64,000 nt of DNA from the NCBI RefSeq assembly GCF_013402915.1, contig NC_050722.1:496001-560000 (forward strand). The letters run 5' to 3'. The notes under the pieces are model-generated. The model saw nothing but the letters and a program-made list of their open reading frames with translations. It did no database searches and was not told where the DNA came from. The translations under genes were made by a program, and so were the position numbers. Positions 46,586-56,277 of the stretch are shown piece by piece (the first letter of the stretch is position 1; every line of letters begins with the position of its first letter). The DNA comes from Zygotorulaspora mrakii (taxonomy: Eukaryota; Ascomycota; Saccharomycetes; Saccharomycetales; Saccharomycetaceae).

Positions 46586-46709
46586 GGTATCTCAGCAAGG
46601 TGTTAATAGACGATTTCCTGCAACTGATCCGCTAGCAGTACTGAAACCACGAGCTTACGATCAGCATTTCAAGACGATAACGCAGTTTTCGAACTCATCA
46701 TTTGATACC
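46586..46709 (-). ncRNA. snR68: Box C/D snoRNA snR68 (25S rRNA 2'-O-methylation guide)
   Basis: About 124 nt on the minus strand (ends approximate). Box C ATGATGA is at 46701-46695 and box D CTGA at 46595-46592. A perfect terminal stem joins GGTATC (46709-46704) to GATACC (46591-46586). Inside, a 12-nt stretch (46685-46674) is exactly complementary to 25S rRNA ACGAUAACGCAG. A D'-like TTGA follows one base later (46672-46669); the fifth base upstream of it pairs with the A of ACG-A-UAACG, which I believe is A2640, the known snR68 target. In S. cerevisiae snR68 lies between VHS2 and FLX1, divergent from VHS2, and this gene has the same relation to VHS2. The S. cerevisiae RNA is about 136 nt. 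The stem-to-box-C spacing is one base longer than ideal. Confidence 0.9.
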
Positions 46710-48027
46710 AAAATCAAGAAGCACCAAAGGTGCACAATTGCGCGACGCAGCACGACGCAGCACGACACAAACCGAGAGATAGACCTATCTCTACGTGCTG
46801 TCGATGTGCCGTCGCTGCTGTGTCCCGATTCCACTGCTCCCTACGCCCTCCTCGAAGACAAGTGCAGCTCAGGGGAGTGTTCTTGAATATCGACAACTCG
46901 CCAGCGCCCAGTGCGAAAAACTTTTCATGTCCGGAACCTACTCTGTTACCCTGCCCTCTCACCGATGTCACAGCACACGGGCAGTACACCTGGAGCCCTA
47001 TACGATATCAGCTATCTCCTCCAGCGCGTGGCACCGCTCGCCGTGCAGTTTCCTATCGCACTGGGCCGCAAAAAAAGGGGCGGAGGCAACGACAATTCCC
47101 GAGCTGCCTCGGGCCGCACACAGGCGTGGGGACGGACACTCTGACGCACGGATCAACGGACAGCAAAATGCCGTTACCCGCCCGAGTTGCGATCGGGACA
47201 TTTGGAGGCTGGTTGCTGCGACAATCTGAAACTCAAAAATACCGCTCGCACCCCTCGCCCCCCTTCGCGCCTTGTGCCGCGTCCGCGCAGTCGCCACGCA
47301 CGAAAAAAGGGGCGCCCCCCCTGCCGCGGGGTCCACCGCTGCCTCCTGTTGTTGTCAATCCTTCGTTCATCCTCGGCGAATCAAAACAACGCAGTCGAGC
47401 CAAAAAATCCTCAAGGCACGAAAACTGTGGGCAGCAGCTAAACATAAACATACACCCTGACACCCTGCATGATAACCCAAAATAGGATCAGCTCTCTTGA
47501 GGAACCCAAATGCGGTGTTGTTGTGCTGCTGTCGCGTTGTCTCCTTCTGCAGCAATGGGCGGCCGAGGCGCTCGCTCTCGATTTCATGTCCAGTTTTTGT
47601 GTTTTTGTCGCTTTATGTGGCAGCATGTGTATGAGCGTTTTAAATGACTTGTAGATGGAACTATACACAATTTATAATATGGTTATTCGGAATGTGGCAG
47701 TACAGGAGGGTATCAGTAGATAATCAAATAGATTTTGACAGAAAAGTCAGTAGATAGTTGGGATTTGTTTTGCTCTTTGTAGATTATCTAGTAAGCAAGC
47801 AGCGTTGAAGTTTACAGTACTCTCGACTGGTAGAAGATCGTTCTGTTTTCTGAAAGGTAGGTAGACTTTGAACGGGTAGACTTTGAACAGGTAGACTAGT
47901 GGGTGTCAGTTTTCGATTGTTGATATCCGTCTGCAGTTTCAGGGCACAGGGTGTTGAGAAACAAAGAGAGAAGTAGAGCTAGGCGCGTTGCCATACAGGA
48001 TATAGAGATACAGAGAGGCAGTGAGGT

Positions 48028-49578
48028 ATGAACGACGAAGCTCTTTCACGTTCGAGTACGCAGGCTACGACGTACTCGTTGGAGGGACACAGCCATGCGG
48101 ACGAGATGCACAGCACCTGTCCTCCGTCGCCCACGCTGAGCGACTCGAACCAGTCCATGATTTTTGAGCGGAACGTGGAGGACCCTTATATGGTGTCTGC
48201 GGGCATGAACTCGAACCCGATTTCCAAGCACGGCAGCACCACGAGTCTGCTATCTAGACAGTACAGTAATGCTTCGCAGCATCTGCAACCACAGTTCTAC
48301 GGCGGCGGTGCCGGGGGCCATAGACAGAGCGTGTCGCATCCGTTGCCACACTCTCCGCCCTCGGAGGGGCATTCTCCCGAGGTTGTTATGCCGAAGCTGG
48401 ATCGTCGTCGCACCTTGGAAAACTTCGTTGCGCCAGCCTTGGATGCGAGCTGTTCGATTGTCACGGATGATAACGCAGATTTGGACGACCTTGACATCGT
48501 CTATATGCGCAGACCGTCTACTTTGGGTTTAGACATGGCGTTGGGAAGAACGAAGAGCAACTCATCGGCTACGATAACCAGCTCCCAGAACATGAATGCC
48601 AGTAATAATACCAATACCTATAATAATAACAACTACAATAATAATATTACACAGACTCCTCTTTTAGGACTATCAAGATCGTATTCCAATTCGAATTCGA
48701 GCCCAAATCCAGCCGCAAATGCGAATGGCGGTGGACAGCAACAAGATGCGAAAACTCTAAGATTTTACTCGTATGCTGATATGTTGTCGGACGAAATGGC
48801 TTCAAACCCATCCGCCAAAAATTTCAGAAGACCCTCTTTATCGCATTCTTCATCACTTTGCCATCTTAGACCAAATCAATTAAAGCCATCATTAACTACC
48901 AATTTTTCAAATCCGTTTATTAAGAAACGTGATTCTGTTTCAAATCCATCCTCTGCATCCACATCAAATTTGTCTAGGCATTACTCAAATACGGTTTTGT
49001 CAAGATCTCCAACATACCAACCTTCTTCACAGCAGCAAGAAAGGGCAAAATGCTGTTGCGTTAAAGACGATATGAATGAGAAGGGATCAAAATTCCAAAA
49101 TAAGGACAATCCAAACCTGAATGTGAACCAGAGTATAAACCAGAATCTGAATGCAAATTCTAATCCTCGGTACGCTATATCCAAAGTGTCACAGAGATCT
49201 GGCAAATCTAATTTTCATATAGAATCAAGTGGAAGTGAAGAACTTTCTACAGACGACGAGGATGATAATTTTCATCCCTTAACCACAACCTCACCAAACG
49301 TTATGTCACCATCAACATTCTTGGGTCCAAGAGTTTCAAGATCTTCAACACAAAACAGTATTAATAGTGGTTCGCCATTATACTCTTCAAGGACATATTC
49401 CAATGGTGGGAATAATCCAATAAGTCCATCAATTATAAGAAGGAGAGAAAGCGGATCAGCTTTTTCGCCACACTCAATCAATAATGTAATGATGTATGAT
49501 GATACCTTACAAACTGAAACAGTTGGGGAGGCTTTGCGGAAGAAGGTAAGTAATAGAAGAGACAATGCTATAAATTGA
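48028..49578 (+). CDS. VHS2: Vhs2/Mlf3-family cytoplasmic phosphoprotein
   Basis: 516 residues (Vhs2 436, Mlf3 452 in S. cerevisiae). The family has no enzymatic domain. Vhs2 was found as a high-dose suppressor of sis2 hal3 and stabilises the septin ring; Mlf3 affects leflunomide sensitivity. The protein is low-complexity, Ser/Asn-rich, with many Arg-x-x-Ser sites (RRPSLS, RSYSNS, RRRESGS). Family blocks visible are PSPTLSDSN near 33, KLDRRRTLENFVAPALDASC near 124 and DLDIVYMRRPSTLGLDMALGR near 155, with a C-terminal TVGEALRKKV. The CxCC pair (KCCCVKDD) near 346 looks lineage-specific. One gene stands where both ohnologs' neighbours meet (MSK1/IMP4 and snR68/OM45). Confidence 0.92.
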   Translation: MNDEALSRSSTQATTYSLEGHSHADEMHSTCPPSPTLSDSNQSMIFERNVEDPYMVSAGMNSNPISKHGSTTSLLSRQYSNASQHLQPQFYGGGAGGHRQSVSHPLPHSPPSEGHSPEVVMPKLDRRRTLENFVAPALDASCSIVTDDNADLDDLDIVYMRRPSTLGLDMALGRTKSNSSATITSSQNMNASNNTNTYNNNNYNNNITQTPLLGLSRSYSNSNSSPNPAANANGGGQQQDAKTLRFYSYADMLSDEMASNPSAKNFRRPSLSHSSSLCHLRPNQLKPSLTTNFSNPFIKKRDSVSNPSSASTSNLSRHYSNTVLSRSPTYQPSSQQQERAKCCCVKDDMNEKGSKFQNKDNPNLNVNQSINQNLNANSNPRYAISKVSQRSGKSNFHIESSGSEELSTDDEDDNFHPLTTTSPNVMSPSTFLGPRVSRSSTQNSINSGSPLYSSRTYSNGGNNPISPSIIRRRESGSAFSPHSINNVMMYDDTLQTETVGEALRKKVSNRRDNAIN

Positions 49579-50029
49579 CTATTTTATCACCGGTACCATT
49601 CCCTTCAGTTTTAATATCCAATTTAAGGTTGTTTTTTTTAATCCTTAATTTTTTACTGATCGCATAACTTTGAATCGATCGTTTGAGGATTGCCACATTT
49701 TTTATTTTTGTTTTTCACAATTCATATTATTTCGTTATCTGTTGACTTGTGGAAAGAGGACTTTTGCCTCGATATTCAAAAAATATTTTAACTTTTGATC
49801 TTTTTTACCATAACATGTTGATTTTGTTTTATCTTTTTATTATTATTTTGCCACGGTTTTTTTCCACAGGCAGTATATACTTTGGTTTTCTTCTTTATCC
49901 TGAAAAGCTTATTTGATGACAAAAACAATAAAATTTAAAAAATGTTCATGTACGCTTTATAAAGAAATTTGTAAGAAAAACATAATTAAGAAGCTTAAAG
50001 TAGATTGAGTGAAATCTAATTAAAAAATT
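49579..50029. other. Convergent 3' flanks of VHS2 and IMP4
   Basis: 451 very AT-rich bases with long T runs (49625-49650, 49695-49720). They should hold the polyadenylation signals of both genes. No RNA gene seen. Confidence 0.5.
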
Positions 50030-50899
50030 CTATAGATATTCTTTTCTACTTGCAGTTCTTACAAATCTCCTTAATTGCCATTCTACATCAGCATCTTTAT
50101 TATCTAAAGTACCTAGTCTTAGTTCGAACAACCTCATTTCAAATCTTGGCCCAACTTCTGCAACTTCAACTCCCTCTCTAGTCCTTACATAGACATGCTG
50201 TCTTACACTAATAAAATCACCTCTGTTTGCAAATGTTATCACTCTTGCAGAGTCTTTTTTTGGTCCAGGTGAAAATAAATGCTTTAAAACCGATACGACT
50301 CTCTGACCTAATGGTGTTGTAAAATTGTCAAATATTAAATGAGGATTCACTTCACTCTGATTTCCCTGATTCATAATATCATGCCTCAATACGACATTGT
50401 GTAGACTAAAATATGCAGTTGGTCCATGTGGAAAATGCGATATTGTTAATGATGTAGGTACACCTCTGTGTTCATGTAATACAACGAGATCGGATGTACC
50501 TGATTTGATACAAGCGCCCACCAAATTAGGCATAATGTAATTACCCCTGTTCAACCTAACTGCACCTGGGAAAAGTAACTTTATCTCTTTAGCAAATTGT
50601 GACAACCTCGTACTTGGATCTCTCGATGTCGTTACAATTATCCTTGGATCACTAATACCACTAGTAGCTGCATATTCATCATCAATTCGTTCTGTGTCAT
50701 CGTTTGATGCCTTCATAGATTGATCATATCTAAAATCTTTTTGAAGTTGCTCATCTTCTGCTAATTCCCTCGGTAGTGGTTTACCTTGAGCTAAAGCATC
50801 CTTGATAATCTGCCTCTTTTGTTCTAACTGAGTTTCTTGTAATTCTTGAGCCTTGCGGTACAAATACTCCCTTCTTTCACGTGCCTGTCTTCTTAACAT
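50030..50899 (-). CDS. IMP4: U3 snoRNP protein Imp4 (Brix domain)
   Basis: 289 residues from the first ATG (290 in S. cerevisiae). It is part of the Mpp10-Imp3-Imp4 module of the small-subunit processome and promotes U3 snoRNA-pre-18S pairing. The N-terminus [20 protein letters not shown] is the conserved helical arm that binds Mpp10/Imp3 partners. The Brix domain follows (about 82-270) with [53 protein letters not shown] and [14 protein letters not shown]. It ends in KEYL. A PAC element lies 80-90 bases upstream. Confidence 0.97.
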   Translation of the reverse strand: MLRRQARERREYLYRKAQELQETQLEQKRQIIKDALAQGKPLPRELAEDEQLQKDFRYDQSMKASNDDTERIDDEYAATSGISDPRIIVTTSRDPSTRLSQFAKEIKLLFPGAVRLNRGNYIMPNLVGACIKSGTSDLVVLHEHRGVPTSLTISHFPHGPTAYFSLHNVVLRHDIMNQGNQSEVNPHLIFDNFTTPLGQRVVSVLKHLFSPGPKKDSARVITFANRGDFISVRQHVYVRTREGVEVAEVGPRFEMRLFELRLGTLDNKDADVEWQLRRFVRTASRKEYL

Positions 50900-50978
50900 A
50901 TTCAATAATTTGTATGATCAATCTTCAGTTTACCTTGGACGCTTGAACCTGTAAAATGATCACAACAATTGGTGGTCT

Positions 50979-50988
50979 ACCTCATCGC
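50979..50988 (-). promoter_or_regulatory. PAC element upstream of IMP4 (RRPE-like run adjacent)
   Basis: Forward ACCTCATCGC, i.e. GCGATGAGGT on the IMP4 strand, is the same 10-mer as before RRT14. AAATTTTTT at 50994-51002 is a near-match to an inverted RRPE. This marks IMP4 as a member of the ribosome-biogenesis regulon. Confidence 0.75.
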
Positions 50989-51162
50989 ATTATAAATTTT
51001 TTATTTTTCAGCTTCCAAGTTTTCGTTTTTTTTTCATATGTCAATCACAGAAAACGAGCGAGAATTGTTAAAAAAAAAAAATTATGTACACACATTCTAC
51101 AACGATTTATAAATATGATCTATAGCCTTTAAACAATTACCTGAATTGACCTTGATTCAGTC

Positions 51163-53046
51163 TCATAAATTTCGTCGCGAATAAACTCTTGAAAACTTTT
51201 CTTCCTCTGAGATCTCAACTCGGGTTTTCAAAGACGTTTTGCTTCTATTTTTCGATGGTATATCCATAGATTCTCGCCGTGCTTGTTTCTCCTTGAATTC
51301 ATGCATTATAAAGGAATGCGCCTCATTTCTGCCAATTTTCCTCCCCAAGTTTTCTGATGCGGCACTCGCCGCCATACGTTGCTGATGAATATTATTTGGC
51401 AGAAACATATGGGTTGTGAGAGCGGTTGGAAGGATAGTTTGGGCCGCTGGAGGAGCATTCGATTCACCTGTATAGCATTGCCTTGTTGAGTCGGAAATTA
51501 TGCTACTGAAACTACCACGAGCAGACTTTGTTGACCTATAAAGTGCTGCCGGTAATCCGCCGTTCGTAGATGCCACCCTTTGCGGAGGAGTAACCGATCC
51601 AACAGCTGTAACGTTGCTTGTCTCTAGAGTAGCTCTTTGACTATATATTTCTTTTGCACCTGTGTGAGGTACACTAGTAGACATTAAGCTTTGTGATGTT
51701 TTCGTCCTTTGTAGAGTGGAAGAAGGATCTTTCTCATTATCTAATTTCTCATTAGAGTTATTTTGACTTCTGCTACCGTTGTTGTGGTGATTGACATGTT
51801 CACTTAAAAACAATCCACTGAGCAAACTTCTTTTTATTGGATCATGAGAAGATGTAGATGTCGGCGTAACATTACCCGAGGAAACAGCACTAGAAGAATG
51901 ATGACCTTGATTCTTTGTGAACAAGAGTTTATCCCATTGTCTTCTATAATATTGGTCCTCTTCTTCATCATCGAAATGATCGTCTTCTTCTTCATCATAC
52001 AAAAGTGAATCGTCATCCCAATCCGTATCATCCTCATCCTCATCTTCGCTACTGAAGAACAAGGTACTTCTATTACTTGCAGATGTTCCATTGTTAACCT
52101 CAGTGGTTGGTTGTTTACCAAATAGCGATTCTTGTCTTGAAATCAACGTTTTTTGTGAAGTCGAAGTGTTTGTAGCTCCTGGCTCGGGTGAGGGACTTGC
52201 TCCAATGTAAAAAGTGTTCTTTTTTTGTTTTGAGTCATCTACATTATTCTTTGATCTCTCCTTTTGAGAAGCGGAACCATCTGTTGAGTTAGCACCTTTG
52301 GTACCAGTAATTAGTGTATTTGGAATAAAACCTTTGACAATAGTTTGTGGATCTTCTTTTTTCGAGATGCTATGAAAAGGATGATGATGGTGATTAAGTT
52401 GATGATTAGAGTTCTGATTGATATTATTATGGGTTGAGTGTGCGTGATGATTGGACAATGTATGTGTGAGTGCACCCGTAGATTTGTTTTGCTTTGAGGC
52501 TGTGAATAAAGAAGTGTTCGGGGCCTCTTTTCGAGATGGTTCCAATGACTGAAGCCGCAAAGGTGTGTGTTGCTGCCTATTACTGCCGGTGCTTCCGATT
52601 CTTGATACATGAGACCTGGCGAGATTATCTTGCGAATGCGCCTTCTGCTGTCGTTCATGCAGTTGCTGTTTTCCTTGCTGTTTTCCTTGCTGTTTCCCCT
52701 GCTGCTGTGCTTGATGCTGTGCTTGTTGATTTACTTGATGCTTATTGGTCATGGGGTTTAAAACATAGTACAAATTCTTAACACCCTCTCGTTTCTTATC
52801 TTTGTTTATATCTCGATCCTTAAGCATCGCTTTATTTATAATTCTCCAACTGATATTGTGCAATCGCTCACCTTGCTCGATGTTCTTACTGCATTTGATC
52901 AAAGAGGCATAAAGATCTAGAGAATCAAACAAATGTAATCTATCTGGCGTGAATAGATTGGGAGTAACTTTCAAGAACTTACTGTCATCTTCATGATCCT
53001 TCACCGTGAGCGGAGTCGGTACCTCCCGTTTCCTCTCTTCTGACAT
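51163..53046 (-). CDS. MKS1: Retrograde/nitrogen signalling regulator Mks1
   Basis: 627 residues (584 in S. cerevisiae). Cytoplasmic negative regulator of the Rtg1/Rtg3 retrograde pathway; it is held inactive by Rtg2 or, when phosphorylated, bound to 14-3-3 proteins, and so links mitochondrial state and nitrogen supply to glutamate and lysine synthesis. The conserved N-terminal module (about 15-95: FLKVTPNLFTPDRLHLFDSL, ISWRIINKAM) identifies it. The rest is disordered: Gln/Lys repeats (QQGKQQGKQQ near 115), a His-rich patch near 215-227, a strongly acidic segment at about 330-367 (SSEDEDEDDTDWDDDS), and Ser/Thr-rich stretches. The start is the first ATG. Neighbours IMP4 and OM45 fit the merged order. 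Confidence 0.93.
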   Translation of the reverse strand: MSEERKREVPTPLTVKDHEDDSKFLKVTPNLFTPDRLHLFDSLDLYASLIKCSKNIEQGERLHNISWRIINKAMLKDRDINKDKKREGVKNLYYVLNPMTNKHQVNQQAQHQAQQQGKQQGKQQGKQQLHERQQKAHSQDNLARSHVSRIGSTGSNRQQHTPLRLQSLEPSRKEAPNTSLFTASKQNKSTGALTHTLSNHHAHSTHNNINQNSNHQLNHHHHPFHSISKKEDPQTIVKGFIPNTLITGTKGANSTDGSASQKERSKNNVDDSKQKKNTFYIGASPSPEPGATNTSTSQKTLISRQESLFGKQPTTEVNNGTSASNRSTLFFSSEDEDEDDTDWDDDSLLYDEEEDDHFDDEEEDQYYRRQWDKLLFTKNQGHHSSSAVSSGNVTPTSTSSHDPIKRSLLSGLFLSEHVNHHNNGSRSQNNSNEKLDNEKDPSSTLQRTKTSQSLMSTSVPHTGAKEIYSQRATLETSNVTAVGSVTPPQRVASTNGGLPAALYRSTKSARGSFSSIISDSTRQCYTGESNAPPAAQTILPTALTTHMFLPNNIHQQRMAASAASENLGRKIGRNEAHSFIMHEFKEKQARRESMDIPSKNRSKTSLKTRVEISEEEKFSRVYSRRNL

Positions 53047-53905
53047 GTGTATTGCAGTCTATAATAGTAAATTAAAATTACGGATCTTGCCGCAGATTTC
53101 GTTCCTTTAAATTGTATCTGTTCGTGTACAATTGGTTTCGAAATAGCAGTGTTATAACTGTTTATGAGTCAACTGCGTTAAATGGTAAGAAATCTTTGAT
53201 GCTTCCTCGTTGGTGATACAGGTATCTTTACGGATCAGTACATTCCTTTGCTCTTGCCACTAAATGATTATTGAGTGACCTTAATCACGAGTCGATGACG
53301 ATCTATAATATTAGGGTGTGAGCCACCTTTGCTTTAGCCCCTCACTGCTAGTGCCATTCAATGGTCGGAAACTCTTGTTGGTCGTGGTCACACATCTTTC
53401 ATCTTGCATCATTATAAGAAAACGCCGTATGGCGTGACCCGATCAGGTAGGCACCTTAGCGTCGCTTCATGACGATGACGCCAGAAGGTAATCAAGAGAT
53501 GATAATAAAGTTTTGGCAATGCCAAGACACCCGATGCACCTGGAGATCAGTGGTGTTTCACCCAAGAGCAGTTTGATTCTAGATTCCAATATACGAAAGG
53601 AGTACAAGTGGAGTTCAGATGGGAGCAAGAGGAAGACATGCGAAAAGGATAGTTGCTGATGGTAACAATGTCGGGGTACCACGTCATTACTTAGTTCTAC
53701 ATCTCTATCGAAGCCGCATGGTATCAAAACGCATGATTGCGAATTTCAAGACAGCTACAGATGATGCAGAAATCGTTTCGTAAGTAACTTGATAATTACA
53801 TTATTTACTGATGCATTCTTGAATATGTATTTTACTGACTTGTAACCGTTGAGAAAAAACGTAGGACATAATGGCTAATACGAAGGGATGATACTCTCGA
53901 ATCAT
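53047..53905. other. Intergenic 860 bases: MKS1 promoter and OM45 3' flank
   Basis: Short plus-strand frames open in all three registers at 53470-53780, none with a recognisable family. No RNA gene, repeat or well-defined regulatory cluster seen. Confidence 0.45.
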
Positions 53906-55348
53906 CTACTCTTCTAACAATTGCTCTTGTTCAACATTATCCTGCGAATCGTGCAATTTCCCCTGAGTTTTGTCACGGGCCTGATCAGCTGCATTTTGTG
54001 CAACTCTTATAGCATCGTCGGCACTACTCCAGAATTTGGCAGAGGATTTATCACTCCAATCAGAGAGTGTTTTCTTTGCGGCTTCGTAATTTTTTTGCGC
54101 CTCAGCATACTTTTTAGATGCTTCATCTGATATCTCATTTGTTTTCTCTTTGCCCTTGCTCCACCACTTTGAACTTGTCTCATCAACAGTTTTCTTTGCG
54201 TCTTGCAACTTTTTCCAAGCGTCGTCGACTGCTTTGGAGGCATCTTCTCTGGAAGCGATGTTTCTGGCCTTATTTGCAAGTCTCTTCGATTCGTCAATCT
54301 CTTCTTGAGCAAACTGAGCAGCACTTTCTCCCCATCCTGACAAACCCTTTGCTGCTGCTTTAGCCATTTCTTCATCGGTAGAAGAACCTTGATGATGTTG
54401 GTACCAGCCCTCTTCTTTCAGTCTTTTCAAAACATCAAGCCTTTTCTGAGCCTCGCTTGGTCCAATTTCCTTGTTTCTTAATTGTTCCTCAATTTGCTCT
54501 TGACTGAAAAATGCAGCATTTTCACCGAACCCAGCAAGTGGGTTGTTTTTGGTTGAATTGGTTTCATTACCGGATTTTTCCTTCTCACCTTTGACTGGGG
54601 TCCTGGTCAACCATTTGAAAAATCCGCCTTCTTTTCTGATTTTTTCATCTTGTTCATCCAGCTTGTTGGAGATTTCATTGAAGTTGTGTCTCGTGTAATC
54701 CGCGTACTCCTTAGAAGCCTTATCCAGGGCTTCTTTCTTCTCCTTGACGACATTTTTAAAATCGTCTAGCTGCTGCTTCAAAAGAGCGTCACCGGAATCA
54801 AACATACCTTTCTTACTTTCGTTAAATCTTGCCAACAAAGTATTGAACTCTTTATTGACCCTGTCGTAGTCGCCGATAGCAATAGCCTTAGCTCTTTCGG
54901 CCTCATTGAAGCTTCTGTTGAAGATCGACTTGTTATGGTCTTTTGCCTTCTTATCATCATCGGAGCCTAGTAGAGCCTCTTTGATACTCTTACCGTCTTC
55001 ACTGACTCCTTCCTTGATCCTTTCCCAACCTCTTGAGGCATCCTTTGAAGTATCTGCCGCGGTTGACTGGACAGCTGCTTTCTGATGTTCAAACTCGTCT
55101 TTGACACTTTTCTTCTTCTCTTCAGCTTGTTCTTTGATCCATTTCGCAGACTCGTCCTTCCGTTGCTGGACCTCCTTGCTCAAAGCACGCGCTTTTTCAT
55201 CTACGGTGGCACCGCTGCTCCTGTCTCGAGTTGCAGTACTTGGGGGAATTAGCGCGCTTCTATTTCTTTCATTTTGCTGTTGATACTCATATATCATGTA
55301 GCCCGCAGCTGCAGCGGCAGCACCTCCCATTATCAATCTTCCTGACAT
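53906..55348 (-). CDS. OM45: Major mitochondrial outer-membrane protein Om45
   Basis: 480 residues (393 in S. cerevisiae). An abundant outer-membrane protein that, together with Por1 and Om14, associates with inner-membrane complexes; the exact role is unclear. The N-terminus MSGRLIMGGAAAAAAGYMIY is a short Ala/Gly-rich membrane anchor. The remainder is hydrophilic and predicted helical, with charged coiled-coil-like repeats (AKKTVDETSSKWWSKGKEKT, KNYEAAKKTLSDWSDKSS) and two related GFGENAAFFSQEQIEE / GWGESAAQFAQEEIDE modules near 271 and 341. About 90 residues longer than in S. cerevisiae, mostly in the central charged region. Two STREs 150-165 bases upstream agree with stress-induced expression. 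Confidence 0.93.
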   Translation of the reverse strand: MSGRLIMGGAAAAAAGYMIYEYQQQNERNRSALIPPSTATRDRSSGATVDEKARALSKEVQQRKDESAKWIKEQAEEKKKSVKDEFEHQKAAVQSTAADTSKDASRGWERIKEGVSEDGKSIKEALLGSDDDKKAKDHNKSIFNRSFNEAERAKAIAIGDYDRVNKEFNTLLARFNESKKGMFDSGDALLKQQLDDFKNVVKEKKEALDKASKEYADYTRHNFNEISNKLDEQDEKIRKEGGFFKWLTRTPVKGEKEKSGNETNSTKNNPLAGFGENAAFFSQEQIEEQLRNKEIGPSEAQKRLDVLKRLKEEGWYQHHQGSSTDEEMAKAAAKGLSGWGESAAQFAQEEIDESKRLANKARNIASREDASKAVDDAWKKLQDAKKTVDETSSKWWSKGKEKTNEISDEASKKYAEAQKNYEAAKKTLSDWSDKSSAKFWSSADDAIRVAQNAADQARDKTQGKLHDSQDNVEQEQLLEE

Positions 55349-55495
55349 CTCGTATATATCCTAGCTACGTCAATTGTTTGTTCGCTTCTTGCGTGTCTGT
55401 TTGCTTGTTCTCAAACCTACTTCTTCAAACCTGTGATTAACATGTTGGCTAATGGGAAAGTATATTAAACGAACACTCTTTCTTATATAAATACG

Positions 55496-55513
55496 CCCCT
55501 TAAATGGGAGGGG
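55496..55513. promoter_or_regulatory. Inverted pair of STREs upstream of OM45
   Basis: CCCCT at 55496-55500 and AGGGG at 55509-55513, facing each other about 150 bases upstream of the OM45 start. They are Msn2/Msn4-type stress elements. Confidence 0.6.
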
Positions 55514-56161
55514 TTATTGATTTTCGTTAAGGGTTAGAGGACAAAATACGATTCTATGCACTTGTCTCTGAATAAGACTATTTTGACCCACACAGCTTGC
55601 ATAATTAACCGCTCATTACCTCCAAACTTTGAGAACTTAGGGGCAAGCAATAACACATCTGAAGAGCAATTATTAAATCGGATCCGTTAATTTCATCACC
55701 TTCCCACCGTAAAAGCAATTCGCGAAACGCAAAAAATGTACGGAAGTCCGAATCCGGGTACCGTCTAGCTTTTAATAAAGTGCGGCTGATCACCTATATC
55801 ACACATCAATTGAGATTGACGACCCTACGAAAACAGATTCTCACGAGAAGACAGGCCCATGTTAGATCAAATTATTCTCTGATGGACTGATGCAGTGGTA
55901 AGAGGCGATTCGGTCACAGTAATGCTGGTAAGCATATATCAACTATGAATATCGGCTTAGTTTGAGCTCAGTTTCGTAATTGGATCCCGACAGGCACTAG
56001 ATGCAATATCGGGGGAAAAGCGGGAGCAGACGGTTCTGATTCGCAGGGGATATTTTTTGATATATAGCGGTATCGGGGAAGGTTGTGTGTGGAAGCATAT
56101 GCGAAAACCAAAGAAATATATATTTATCTATATGTATATATAAATATATATTTCGATGGGT

Positions 56162-56168
56162 CGGGTAA
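56162..56168. promoter_or_regulatory. Reb1 site 110 bases past the APJ1 stop
   Basis: CGGGTAA within GGGTCGGGTAACCC. It is in the 3' flank of APJ1 and 0.8 kb from the OM45 start, so a role as a polymerase roadblock terminator is more likely than promoter activity. Confidence 0.45.
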
Positions 56169-56277
56169 CCCACCATATAGCGCAGCCGTTTTTAGCCGCC
56201 GATGTGGTGCAGCCACTTCACTCATTACGATGCTATTCTTTGATATATATGTAATCCTTGCCCTATTTAACGAATAT

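Larger units (their letters stand above)
46428..48027. other. 1.6-kb divergent region MSK1/VHS2 containing snR68
   Basis: Holds the snR68 gene (46586-46709, minus strand), an E-box palindrome and a GC-rich stretch (about 46740-47450). STRE cores lie at 46871-46875, 47076-47080, 47308-47312 and 47318-47322; the palindrome GGGGCGCCCC is at 47309-47318. A 10-bp tandem duplication (CGACGCAGCA twice, 46743-46762) lies just upstream of snR68. The long open frames here are on both strands, have no family resemblance and overlap GC-rich DNA; I do not call them genes. Confidence 0.65.
55349..56277. other. Intergenic 930 bases: OM45 promoter and APJ1 3' flank
   Basis: Contains two STREs near OM45, an alternating TATA-rich stretch (56117-56154) and a Reb1 site (56162-56168), each noted separately or in findings. 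No gene or RNA seen. Confidence 0.5.

Noticed and set aside
46730..47485. Long open frame (about 250 codons) upstream of VHS2
   Set aside because: Overlapping open frames exist on both strands in GC-rich DNA, the protein is Pro/Arg/Ser-rich without any recognisable family, and its 5' end overlaps the snR68 upstream region.
53467..53780. Possible gene relic between MKS1 and OM45, with protein-like peptides in three plus-strand registers
   Set aside because: Each stretch is only 40-55 codons, they overlap one another, and none matches a family I know; chance is the simpler explanation.
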